DNA from: Humisphaera sp.
Lineage (GTDB): Bacteria; Planctomycetota; Phycisphaerae; Tepidisphaerales; Tepidisphaeraceae
Assembly (NCBI GenBank): GCA_025351525.1
Contig: JANXVV010000327.1
Coordinates: forward strand, 1 to 7,569
Reading direction: 5' to 3'
DNA length: 7,569 nucleotides
The translations under genes were made by a program, and so were the position numbers. Positions 1 through 6,318 of this stretch are shown here, one piece after another; positions within the stretch are counted from its first letter, which is position 1; the number at the start of each line of letters is the position of its first letter. Below the pieces are notes generated by a model. It was given only the letters and a program-made list of their open reading frames with translations. It did not search any database and was not told the origin of the DNA.

Positions 1-986
1 AGCAGTTCCTGGATGATCTCCTGTCGGGTGATGGGAACGACGCCGAATCGCTCGACTTCAAGCCCGCCGGCGACGTTGGCGAGGGTGACGCTCTCGGCCC
101 AGGTCGCGCCGCCGGTCTTGGCGACGGCCAGCATCGCCAGCACCATGTCGCCGGCCCCGGTCACATCGTAGACTTTTCGCTCCTTGGTTTTCAACCATCG
201 CCGTTCACCGTCGCGCGTGGCGAGATACGCGCCGTTTTTATCGAGCGTCAGCACGGCGGCTTCAAGATCCAGTTCGTGCAGCAGCCGTTCGGCGGCGATT
301 TTATATTGATCGAGATGCGTCACAGGCAGCCCGGTGGCCTTCGTCGTTTCGGTGCTGTTTGGCGTGATGGCGGTGGCGCCACGGTACTTGCCGTAGTCGG
401 CAATGGCGGCCGGATCGACGAAGACCGGGATCTGCCGGGCCTTGGCCAACTGAATGATTTGCTGACAGACCTCGTGCGTCAGCAGGCCTTTGTTGTAGTC
501 CTCAATGCACAGCGCATCGGCCCCTTCGAGGGCGGCGGTGACGCGATCGATGACGCGCGCGGCGATGTGACTGTCGATGGCGGAGGCGTCTTCATAATCC
601 AGCCGCAACATCTGCTGGGGATGGCGGTGTTGGGCCAGTCCGACGAGGCGAACCTTGCTGATGGTGGGGCGGGTCGATTCTTCGAGAATCCAGTTCGTGT
701 CGCACTCATATTCACCGAGCAGTTTGCGAACCTGTCGCCCGGCTTCATCCTGCCCGGTCACGCCGATGACCCGCACTTCGGAACCCAGCACCGAAAGATT
801 GGCGGCCACGTTTCCCGCGCCGCCGACGGCGCTGCGCTCATGGCGGAAGTGCAGGATGGGGACCGGCGCCTCGGGGCTGAGGCGTTCGGCGTTGCCGTAA
901 ATCGTGCGGTCGACCATGAGGTCCCCGACCAGAACGATCCGCTTGCGGGGCAGAGTCTCGACAAATTCAATTAATCGCGTGGACAT
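1..986 (-). CDS. hldE/rfaE1: D-glycero-beta-D-manno-heptose-7-phosphate kinase (RfaE1/HldE kinase domain), 3' end outside window
   Basis: PfkB-family sugar kinase expected to phosphorylate heptose 7-phosphate at C1 in the cytoplasm, a step of ADP-heptose synthesis for LPS core. 328 codons are present, without a stop. Visible: an N-terminal strand and substrate loop (GDLMVDRTIYGNAERLSPEA, residues 21-40); the PfkB glycine motif AVGGAGNVAANL (53-64); IEDYNKG (161-167); ITPN (207-210); and the C-terminal signature with anion hole and catalytic Asp, DVTGAGD (274-280, D280). The kinase domain is essentially complete at the left edge, so I cannot tell a stand-alone kinase (about 330 aa) from the bifunctional HldE with a C-terminal nucleotidyltransferase. 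The start is the first ATG that keeps the family N-terminus. There is no good Shine-Dalgarno, but TACAAT lies 6 nt upstream, which fits a leaderless transcript. The family is secure; the exact sugar is inferred. Confidence 0.93.
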   Translation of the reverse strand, partial: MSTRLIEFVETLPRKRIVLVGDLMVDRTIYGNAERLSPEAPVPILHFRHERSAVGGAGNVAANLSVLGSEVRVIGVTGQDEAGRQVRKLLGEYECDTNWILEESTRPTISKVRLVGLAQHRHPQQMLRLDYEDASAIDSHIAARVIDRVTAALEGADALCIEDYNKGLLTHEVCQQIIQLAKARQIPVFVDPAAIADYGKYRGATAITPNSTETTKATGLPVTHLDQYKIAAERLLHELDLEAAVLTLDKNGAYLATRDGERRWLKTKERKVYDVTGAGDMVLAMLAVAKTGGATWAESVTLANVAGGLEVERFGVVPITRQEIIQEL

Positions 987-992
987 GAAAGC

Positions 993-998
993 ATTGTA
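993..998 (-). promoter_or_regulatory. Possible -10 box for a leaderless kinase transcript
   Basis: On the minus strand TACAAT (5 of 6 to the sigma-70 -10 consensus) ends 6 nt before the ATG of the heptose kinase, which would put the transcription start at or next to the start codon. No convincing -35 box is seen about 17 nt further up, and no Shine-Dalgarno fits in between. Suggestive only. Confidence 0.3.
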
Positions 999-1047
999 AC
1001 GGAGCGTACGGCGGGAGGCACGTTCACATAAGAATCGAGGAGATTTT

Positions 1048-1080
1048 GCCACGGATGAGGCACGGATTTACACGGATAAT
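1048..1080. repeat. CACGGAT short-word repeat cluster
   Basis: Three exact copies of CACGGAT begin at 1050, 1061 and 1071, that is 11 and 10 bp apart, about one helical turn. The cluster lies between the kinase start and the RCC1 remnant, outside coding sequence. Comparable CACGGAT arrays are, from general knowledge, common between genes in planctomycete and related genomes; their role is unknown. A related cluster is at 7447-7483. Confidence 0.6.
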
Positions 1081-1099
1081 GAATTGGTTCCCTACCTGC

Positions 1100-1481
1100 T
1101 CAGGATCGCGAGACACCACCCCGCCGCGCCCGCCGGAGAAGACCCATCGCGGCGATGGCCGGCATGCAGACGCTCGAAGGTTCGGGGATAGTGGTGAGCG
1201 TGGCGAGAGTGCCGCCGTAATTGACGGCGGCGGCAATCGAGATGAAGGCGTAGCCGGGCGGGGGGAGCAAGTGTTGGGGCGTCAGGAACTTAAAGGTCGT
1301 CGAGTTGAGACCGAGCTCGCCAAAGCTGTTGCTGCCCCACACCCAGAGGCTGCCGTCGGCGGAGAGGGCATAGCTGGAGGTGTACCCTGCGGCCACGGCG
1401 ACGATGTCGTGCAGGTCGGCCACGTCAATTAGTTCTGGCGCGAGCTGATTTGTTATTCGTACCGTCCCCGAGACGGACGTC
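1100..1481 (-). pseudogene. 3' remnant of an RCC1-repeat protein with PEP-CTERM sorting signal
   Basis: C-terminal piece of an exported RCC1 (beta-propeller) repeat protein. The repeat reads VAVAAGYTSSYALSADGSLW, followed by VWGSNSFGELG, the standard RCC1 pattern. The C-terminus carries a PEP-CTERM signal: PEPSS, a short hydrophobic stretch, then RRARR just before the stop. The reading is broken. LGDGTNNKSA, clearly the end of the preceding RCC1 blade, is in another frame (about 1443-1472) from PELIDVADLHDIVAVAAG (about 1385-1438), so a one- or two-base indel lies near 1438-1446. Upstream of about 1481 the RCC1 likeness stops and a transposase remnant on the other strand begins near 1522. No ATG, GTG or TTG opens the frame before the in-frame GTG at 1423. 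An intact short ORF from that GTG (107 aa) exists but lacks an export signal, so expression is doubtful. Confidence 0.65.
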
Positions 1482-1521
1482 GCATTGGGCGATGGCGGTA
1501 ACTGGATCGACCCGCTGCTGA

Positions 1522-1731
1522 CGGCGTTCTTCCAGGTGCAGGCGCGGCTGGCCGATCGGAGCGGGCGAGACCGAAGCGGCGGTCAAGCAGTTCAACAAGC
1601 GGATCAAAGGCACCGAGCAATTCCGGTCGATCAATGGCGTCGAAACGATCCTGGGTCTGCGCAGCCTATGGTTCAGCCAAGACAATCGCTGGCAGAAATA
1701 CTGGGAAAACCGCTGCGCCTATGTCAATTAG
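1522..1731 (+). pseudogene. C-terminal remnant of a DDE transposase (ISKra4-like)
   Basis: Open only from 1522 to the TAG at 1729-1731, about 69 codons. It reads RRGWPIGAGETEAAVKQFNK, then KRIKGTEQF, GVETILGLRSLWFSQDNRW and YWENR. The (W/L)PIGSG-x-x-E-A-A motif, containing the last acidic catalytic residue, followed by a basic K-x-K/R-G stretch and a helical LRxLW tail, is typical of the C-terminus of transposases of the ISKra4 type. The N-terminal part with the two catalytic Asp is absent: an in-frame TGA sits at 1519-1521 and the flank is RCC1 sequence. I see no terminal inverted repeats or target duplication. The transposase call is fairly firm; the IS family is from memory of the motif and less sure. 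Confidence 0.6.
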
Positions 1732-2058
1732 GACGGCGCGCCAGGCTTGCTGCACCCCAACGGCGGGACCGGCGACGAAGCCCAATTAGGATCGAGTCCG
1801 TAATCGCGTTTGAGTTTGGATTTAATACCAAGGTCGGCGCCGAACAAGGGTTTTGGAGGGCGGTCGTCCTCGACCGCCGCAGCGGCGGCAGGGGACTGCC
1901 GCCCTCCAAAAGCCCCGTTCCTACACCAAAACTCGCACGCGTTTTTCGTGTTGAAAGTGAAAAAGCGCGTGCCTTCGGCACAGCCGCTAAAAAATGACGG
2001 AAATCTGAACTTAAGGCCGTTTTGATAGCTCGAAACCAAGCCATCGTAAGGGTTAGTA
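1732..2058. other. Gene-free stretch after the transposase remnant
   Basis: 327 bp with no gene I can support. Open frames here on both strands are low-complexity shadows of the palindrome at 1842-1920. The right part (1930-2040) is less GC-rich than the operon, and I recognise nothing in it. No terminator with a T-run was found. Confidence 0.5.
1842..1920. repeat. 79-bp imperfect palindrome (REP/MITE-like)
   Basis: Two 39-nt arms (1842-1880 and 1882-1920) separated by one base. The inner 30 nt of each arm match at 25 positions; the outer 9 match at 6. The outer edge of the good stem is TTTTGGAGGGCGG, with its complement CCGCCCTCCAAAA on the other side; the tip is CCGCCGC-A-GCGGCGG. As RNA or single-stranded DNA it would fold into one long hairpin. 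The shape suggests a REP/BIME-like or miniature inverted-repeat element; copy number elsewhere is unknown. It lies beside a transposase remnant, but no shared ends are visible. Confidence 0.7.
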
Positions 2059-2370
2059 GTGAACGCAATCACGCGCATCTTTCGCTGGCTACACACAACT
2101 CGCATCGTGCCGGCGAACCTATCCTTGATCCTACTTACCGCCCTCGGCGGGATGGTGCCACATAGCTACCTACGTTGCGACAAGGTAGAGACGAGCTTCA
2201 AATCGCTCTCCGTCGAGATGGTCTCCAGTCGCGGGTTTCTGGAAATTCGAGGGACGCTGCATCGCAATCCTTTTTATCGGCATCCCGCCCGCCGACTTAC
2301 CTACGTCTCCAATGATTCGACTTATATCTTCAATAACTGGATCCCCTGGAACTACCATGAAGTGCGGTAA
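2059..2370 (+). CDS. Hypothetical small protein with one predicted membrane segment
   Basis: 103 codons from GTG. I do not recognise the family. A hydrophobic stretch (about residues 18-36, ANLSLILLTALGG) near the N-terminus looks like an uncleaved signal or single TM; the rest is polar and aromatic (FYRHP, TYIFNNWIPWNYHEVR at the end). AAGGG lies about 7 nt before the GTG as a plausible ribosome site, and the frame has no low-complexity or antisense-shadow character. By my count roughly 70% of codons end in G or C, a fairly coding-like bias. It is the only plus-strand gene candidate apart from the transposase remnant, and stands alone between decayed DNA and the operon end. It may be a captured, truncated or lineage-specific gene. 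An in-frame ATG at codon 32 would remove the membrane segment, so I prefer the GTG. Confidence 0.45.
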   Translation: MNAITRIFRWLHTTRIVPANLSLILLTALGGMVPHSYLRCDKVETSFKSLSVEMVSSRGFLEIRGTLHRNPFYRHPARRLTYVSNDSTYIFNNWIPWNYHEVR

Positions 2371-2481
2371 GAGCCGGATACCTTGCTGAGAGTCGTCGCA
2401 CCCTCCTCTGCGCCAAGGGTGTAGACCAATACCCGTTCCCCGCCGATGACACCCCTGATCCATTCTATTCTCGATTGATTC

Positions 2482-3297
2482 TCAATGGTGCTTGTACCAC
2501 CCTACGCCTCGGATGTCATTCCAGGAAGTAGTCTGGTGGCAGAGGAAGCACTGGTCCACCTTTGCGTGCATCTGCCCGGCGACCGTCATCGAGATCATCT
2601 GGAAGTGCATCATATAGTGGCTGGGCGGAGCCTGATGGCACTGGGCGCACGATTGGCCGGAGGTGGAGGGATGGCGGAATTCGGGGAGGGTCCATTTTTC
2701 GGTGCCGTGGCATTGGGCGCAGTCGGTGCCGAACAGACCGTTGTGGCGGTCCTCGGTCCGGTGGCAACTGACGCAGTTGAGCAGGGATTCTTCGCGGCGA
2801 AGCTGCGGTTGAAGCAGGGGGCTGTCGGGTTGCTTCAGCCAGTTGACGAGCGCATCGCGGGAAGGGTCGTGGGCAGCGGGGGATTTTTCGAGGTGCCGCA
2901 GGCCGATGCGGGCGAGGGCGGTGTGATCCATTTTGGTCGTACGCGGAACATTGCCCTGATGCTCGCGGTGGCATTCCACACACGATCCGATGTCGGCGTG
3001 GAAGGCGGTAGGTTGGCGTTGAAGAAGGGCCTTGTTGTCGGCATGGCATGGGATGCAGTTCTTGGCCTCGACACCTCGAACGGGCGTATGGCAGGCGGCG
3101 CAGTTGTTTTGTAGAAAGGCGTGGGGCGTCGAAAGTTCGCCGGGGGCGACCATCCGTTGCCAGGTTGATGCTTGGGTAAGGTGGATCGCAGGGTCAATGA
3201 TGAGCTGGCGGCGATGGTGCGGGGAGAGTAGGAAGTACCCGGCCCCGAGCGCCAACAGCGCGAGGACTGCCACCGGAATCTTGCGGCTTAACTTCAT
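2482..3297 (-). CDS. Membrane-tethered heptaheme c-type cytochrome
   Basis: 271-residue multiheme cytochrome c, last gene of the operon. An N-terminal hydrophobic helix (residues 8-24, VAVLALLALGAGYFLL) exports the protein and probably anchors it on the periplasmic face. Seven CXXCH haem sites are visible: CAACH 66-70, CIPCH 81-85, CVECH 106-110, CVSCH 175-179, CAQCH 193-197, CAQCH 217-221 and CFLCH 250-254. Extra His residues (H100, H125, H135, H209, H227, H231, H244, H270, H271) can serve as distal ligands. Motif style resembles cytochrome c3/c7-type proteins, but the 65-residue gap between haems 3 and 4 divides it into a three-haem and a four-haem part. The frame stays open far upstream, but ATG 3297 is chosen because GAGGTGG sits 5 nt before it and the signal helix follows. 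Its ATG overlaps the TGA of the upstream b-type gene (ATGA), so translation is probably coupled. Likely periplasmic electron acceptor of the membrane module. Confidence 0.92.
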   Translation of the reverse strand: MKLSRKIPVAVLALLALGAGYFLLSPHHRRQLIIDPAIHLTQASTWQRMVAPGELSTPHAFLQNNCAACHTPVRGVEAKNCIPCHADNKALLQRQPTAFHADIGSCVECHREHQGNVPRTTKMDHTALARIGLRHLEKSPAAHDPSRDALVNWLKQPDSPLLQPQLRREESLLNCVSCHRTEDRHNGLFGTDCAQCHGTEKWTLPEFRHPSTSGQSCAQCHQAPPSHYMMHFQMISMTVAGQMHAKVDQCFLCHQTTSWNDIRGVGWYKHH

Positions 3298-4040
3298 GAA
3301 TTCCACCTCAGTCCGAAATGGATCCCCGACCAGATGTGCAGGCCAAGCAGGAGATAGAGGAGGGCGGAGAGGATGATGTGCAGCGTGAGGGAGCGGGCAA
3401 ACCAGCTCTTGAACAGCTCGTGCGTGCGGATCGCGTACTCCAGGTCGGCGACGGATTCGGCGATGCGGGTGACATCGCGGGCCGGGCCGCCGGTGGTGGA
3501 AAGATCGATCCCCAGCGAGGCGAGGCCGGCGGCAACGAAGCGGAACCTGGGAAGGGCCTTGGCCGCCACTGGCGCATTTTCGAGCGTGCCCCACGCGGCG
3601 TCCAGATCGCCTCGGGCCGTTTGGAGAAGGAGTAATTTGTCCTTGATCTCATGCGTGATGAAGGTGAGCAGATAGCGTGCGATGAACCCGCTGACGACGA
3701 CGAGCAGCATCACCGCCGTCAGCGCGATGCCGAGCGGGCTGTTGAACTTGTGACCGGTGTGGATGATGGCGAGCAGAGGGCCGAAGATGCCCGCGTAGAC
3801 GTGCAGAGTCATCAGCGACTGCAACGACACATGGGCGGTGATTCGGTCGTGTAGAAACGGAATGCGTTTGGCGATCGGGTAGGCGAGTGGGAAGAGCATG
3901 AGCGCCGCCCCCGCGAGGCCGAACGCCGCCCCGATGCCGCTTCCGGCAAAGCGCGGTGAGGTGTGGAATAGAAAGCCGAGCCAAGCGAGCAGCAGGAGGC
4001 CGAGGACACTGGTGAGGATGAGGCGTTCGCGTTCTTTCAT
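3294..4040 (-). CDS. Five-TM di-haem b protein, ferric-reductase/NOX-like membrane component
   Basis: 248-residue membrane protein. Predicted TM helices: about 7-25, 36-56, 76-96, 103-127 and 217-241. TM3 carries H80 and H94, TM5 carries H221 and H235; each pair is exactly HX13H. That is the haem-ligand spacing of the ferric reductase/NADPH oxidase transmembrane domain, where helices III and V hold two stacked b haems. With the N-terminus inside (KERER; positive loops AKRIPFLHDR and HEIKDK), H80/H221 would hold the inner haem and H94/H235 the outer. H97 and H241 are further His near the outer side. Unlike classical FRE/NOX proteins it has no sixth helix and no fused FAD/NAD domain; that function is on the gene 3 nt upstream. 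The loop between TM4 and TM5 (about 130-215) is long, amphipathic and predicted cytoplasmic, a possible docking site for the reductase. GGTGGCGG upstream may serve as ribosome site. Cytochrome b561-like folds are the alternative. Confidence 0.8.
   Translation of the reverse strand: MKERERLILTSVLGLLLLAWLGFLFHTSPRFAGSGIGAAFGLAGAALMLFPLAYPIAKRIPFLHDRITAHVSLQSLMTLHVYAGIFGPLLAIIHTGHKFNSPLGIALTAVMLLVVVSGFIARYLLTFITHEIKDKLLLLQTARGDLDAAWGTLENAPVAAKALPRFRFVAAGLASLGIDLSTTGGPARDVTRIAESVADLEYAIRTHELFKSWFARSLTLHIILSALLYLLLGLHIWSGIHFGLRWNS
3303..3309 (-). promoter_or_regulatory. Ribosome binding site deciding the heptaheme cytochrome start
   Basis: GAGGTGG lies 5 nt before ATG 3297 and inside the last codons of the upstream gene. 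It selects this start over codons up to 297 nt further upstream in the same frame, which would only add an Arg/Pro-rich tail read out of frame from the b-type gene. Confidence 0.7.
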
Positions 4041-4043
4041 GGG

Positions 4044-6017
4044 CTATGCCGCCACCGTGACCGGACCCCTGGGCTTGGCCTGACAGGCAAGGATGATCCC
4101 GTGGGTTTTGTCATCCGCATCGAGCGCATCCTGCACGGCCTGTTCCACCTCGCCGGAGGTCATCTTCACCTTGCACACGCCGCAGGTGCCGACCCGACAG
4201 GAGAACTCGATGCCGATGCCGAGTTCCTCGGAGAGTTCGAGAATTGTCTGCTCCGGGGGGCTGTCCCCTCTTTGAAGATCGAGATGGACCTTGGCAGACT
4301 TGTGGTTTTTCGAGAATGTCACCAGAGGCCCGGTCGCGGGAGCGGTGGGTTGGGCGGTGGTGCCCGGTTCGGACGGGATGGGCTTGGGGGTGCCGAACGC
4401 TTCGGTCTTCACTTGATCCGGCGGAACGTTCAGCTCGGTGAGGATGGCCTTGATCGACTCCATCTGGGAGGGCGGGCCGCAGACGTGGATCCGTCGCGAG
4501 GGTAAGTCGGGGACCGCACGGGCGAGCCATTCTTTCGTGATGCGACCGCGATCGCCCTTCCAGCCGGTCCCTTCGGTTTTGGAAATGGTGACGGCGACAT
4601 GCAGCTTCGGATGGCGCGTCCGGAGCGCGGCGATTTCGTTCGCGAAGATAAAGTCGGACGGGGCGTGGCAGGTGTAAATGAAGAAGATGTCGCCGGGCCA
4701 GGACTGTTCGGTGAGATAGCGGGTGATGCTCATCATCGGCGTGATGCCCACGCCGGCGGAGATGAGTACGATGTGGTCTGACTCCTTCCCGGTAAACGTG
4801 AACTTTCCAACCGGGCCTCCCGCCTCGATGCGATCGCCCACCTTGAGCAGATCGACCATGTGACGGGAGATTGCGCCGCGCAGTTCCCGGCGGACGGTCA
4901 GGTCGACGTACTCACGCTGGTTGGGTGAAGATGAAATGGAGTAGGAGCGATTCATTCTCGCCCCGCCGATGGAGAACGCGAGGTTGAGGAACTGACCGGG
5001 GATAAACGTGAAAGGGAGGAAGCGATCGTTGGACGAGGGGAGGAGACGAAATGTTTTGACGCTGGGTGTTTCGGTGAGGATGCTTCCCACGCGGAGTTGG
5101 CCGCGCCAGTTCGCGGTGACGGGCGGCGATGAGGCTACCTCCGCAACAAAAGGCGGTGATTCGGGCGACGCCGCCGAACCTCCGGCGGGGGGAGAGGGAG
5201 GCGGCTTGCTCCCCGAGGGCGGCTTGTCATCCGAAGGGGGTTTCCCTCCGGCAAGCTCCGGTGCCGATCCCGGGGGCGGTGGTCCCTTGCCGGCCTCCAT
5301 CCGCCCGAAGAGCGCTGCCGCGCGGCGCATCTTGAAGAAATACATCGCCAGCATGGCGAACGAGAACGCGATGAGCAGCGCCATCGTGAAAAGATGAAAT
5401 GGCGTGACTCCGAATGGCCGGCGCGGGGTCGGGGCGGCGGCCGGCGAGAGATTCATCTCCTGCTTGAACCATGCCAGTGCGATCTCGCGCGGCGCCCTAC
5501 CTTCGGCCAGCGTTCGGCGGGCCGCCACGCCGCTTTCAAATTGCGCGATCGCTTCACGCATTTGCGCCGTGGCTTCCTCCATCGCCGCGAAGTCGTTGGT
5601 GGGAATACTTTCATTCAGGCGGTTGACGCCCTGCCCCAGCAGACGGATGCCCGTCATCATTCGCTGGGCCGCCTGCTGTTCCACCTCGCGCCGCTTTTCG
5701 GGCGTCAATTCCGGCAGCGACATGAGGGAGGGATACAACTGTTTGGGTGGCGGCTGGCCCATGCCCTTCATCATCTCGGCCATGTTCCCCATGCCGGCCG
5801 CCGGCCCGACCCCCGCGGGCGGACCCATGCCTGCGGGTGGCCCGAAGTTGGTAGGCATCCCACCGGCAGGGACACCTGGAGACACACTGCCGGTGGACTC
5901 ACTCGGGTGATGACTCGCGTGTTCTTCAGCCGTAATCTGAGCGGATGACCGCGAAGCCGCCAATGATAAGCAGAACCCTAGGGACACGACCGAAAGCAGT
6001 CTTTTTCGTTGGGTCAT
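4044..6017 (-). CDS. Membrane-anchored NAD(P)H:acceptor reductase: Met-rich periplasmic part + TM + FAD/NAD domains + [2Fe-2S] ferredoxin
   Basis: 657 residues from ATG 6017. Order: signal-like segment (4-27, RKR then a hydrophobic core ending SRSSAQ); His stretch HASHHP (33-38); Met/Gly/Pro-rich repeats with PPAGMG/PAAGMG units (50-90); an alpha-helical region beginning LTPEKRREVEQQ (104-115) to about 190; TM helix about 206-228 followed by KMRR, so the rest is cytoplasmic; Pro-rich linker (245-300); FAD domain of the ferredoxin-NADP reductase type with RSYSISSSP (357-365); nucleotide-binding part with GVGITPMMS (422-430) and CGPP (513-516); C-terminal plant-type [2Fe-2S] ferredoxin, C607-x4-C612-x2-C615 and C645. 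The catalytic half has the domain order of Hcr-like reductases (FAD, NAD, ferredoxin). Electrons would go NAD(P)H to FAD to [2Fe-2S] to the haem b protein, whose gene starts 3 nt after this stop. Start choice: GAGG lies 8 nt before ATG 6017; ATG 6047 would add ten acidic residues before the signal and has a poorer ribosome site. Confidence 0.9.
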   Translation of the reverse strand: MTQRKRLLSVVSLGFCLSLAASRSSAQITAEEHASHHPSESTGSVSPGVPAGGMPTNFGPPAGMGPPAGVGPAAGMGNMAEMMKGMGQPPPKQLYPSLMSLPELTPEKRREVEQQAAQRMMTGIRLLGQGVNRLNESIPTNDFAAMEEATAQMREAIAQFESGVAARRTLAEGRAPREIALAWFKQEMNLSPAAAPTPRRPFGVTPFHLFTMALLIAFSFAMLAMYFFKMRRAAALFGRMEAGKGPPPPGSAPELAGGKPPSDDKPPSGSKPPPSPPAGGSAASPESPPFVAEVASSPPVTANWRGQLRVGSILTETPSVKTFRLLPSSNDRFLPFTFIPGQFLNLAFSIGGARMNRSYSISSSPNQREYVDLTVRRELRGAISRHMVDLLKVGDRIEAGGPVGKFTFTGKESDHIVLISAGVGITPMMSITRYLTEQSWPGDIFFIYTCHAPSDFIFANEIAALRTRHPKLHVAVTISKTEGTGWKGDRGRITKEWLARAVPDLPSRRIHVCGPPSQMESIKAILTELNVPPDQVKTEAFGTPKPIPSEPGTTAQPTAPATGPLVTFSKNHKSAKVHLDLQRGDSPPEQTILELSEELGIGIEFSCRVGTCGVCKVKMTSGEVEQAVQDALDADDKTHGIILACQAKPRGPVTVAA

Positions 6018-6025
6018 TTGCATCG

Positions 6026-6029
6026 CCTC
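6026..6029 (-). promoter_or_regulatory. Ribosome binding site deciding the reductase start
   Basis: GAGG with an 8-nt spacer before ATG 6017. Other in-frame ATGs are at 6023 (spacer only 2 nt) and 6047 (no GAGG-type site). Starting at 6017 puts the RKR of the signal peptide at residues 4-6, the usual layout. Confidence 0.55.
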
Positions 6030-6062
6030 AACCGCCGGCTCAAACATCCGCCCGGAAGGCTG

Positions 6063-6269
6063 TTACGCCTTCGCCGCTTTGAAGCCCAGCGTATCGACGG
6101 CAAGGATCATGGCATCGGCAGAGGTCTTCTGCGGATCGAAGGACACCCGTGCCGAACCTACGTTCACTTCCTCAACCCTCGTGCCGGGGAGAGCCTTGAG
6201 TGCGGTTGAAACTTTGGCCGCGCAGCCACCGCAATGCATCCCCTTGATCGATAGGTTCACGGTTTCCAT
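6063..6269 (-). CDS. Small heavy-metal-associated (HMA) domain protein, CopZ/MerP-like metallochaperone
   Basis: 68 residues, the full length of a single ferredoxin-like HMA domain. The metal loop GMHCGGC is at residues 10-16 (C13, C16); the rest follows the family: AAKVSTALKALPG after the loop, VNVGSARVSFDP as the second strand region, and a C-terminal ADAMILAVDTLGF helix. There is no signal peptide, so it should act in the cytoplasm, as CopZ-type Cu(I) chaperones do; MerP-like Hg(II) proteins share the motif but are exported. GGGAG lies 7 nt before the ATG. An upstream in-frame ATG, 8 codons earlier, has no better site. It sits between the Met-rich protein (49 nt upstream) and the reductase (45 nt downstream), tying the redox genes to soft-metal handling. 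Cu or Ag is the likeliest ligand; the metal itself cannot be read. Confidence 0.9.
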   Translation of the reverse strand: METVNLSIKGMHCGGCAAKVSTALKALPGTRVEEVNVGSARVSFDPQKTSADAMILAVDTLGFKAAKA

Positions 6270-6318
6270 GGGAGACTCCCGTTGAAGGGTCATTGATTGA
6301 TAGGGTCGGTCGTTCGAA

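Noticed and set aside
276..974. 232-codon plus-strand open frame opposite the kinase gene
   Set aside because: The minus strand encodes a clear PfkB kinase with all motifs; this is its antisense shadow in GC-rich DNA.
1724..2105. Two overlapping minus-strand frames through the palindrome
   Set aside because: Ala/Arg/Pro low-complexity translation of the hairpin and its flanks; no domain and no start signal.
2416..2455. Possible terminator stem (GGGTGT with ACACCC) between the small plus-strand gene and the cytochrome
   Set aside because: Only six pairs around a 26-nt loop and no T-run on either strand.
2485..3114. 209-codon plus-strand open frame opposite the heptaheme cytochrome
   Set aside because: Antisense of seven CXXCH motifs; no family likeness and no independent ribosome site.
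3298..3594. N-terminal extension of the cytochrome frame upstream of ATG 3297
   Set aside because: Arg/Pro-rich out-of-frame reading of the b-haem gene; the ribosome site and signal helix support ATG 3297.
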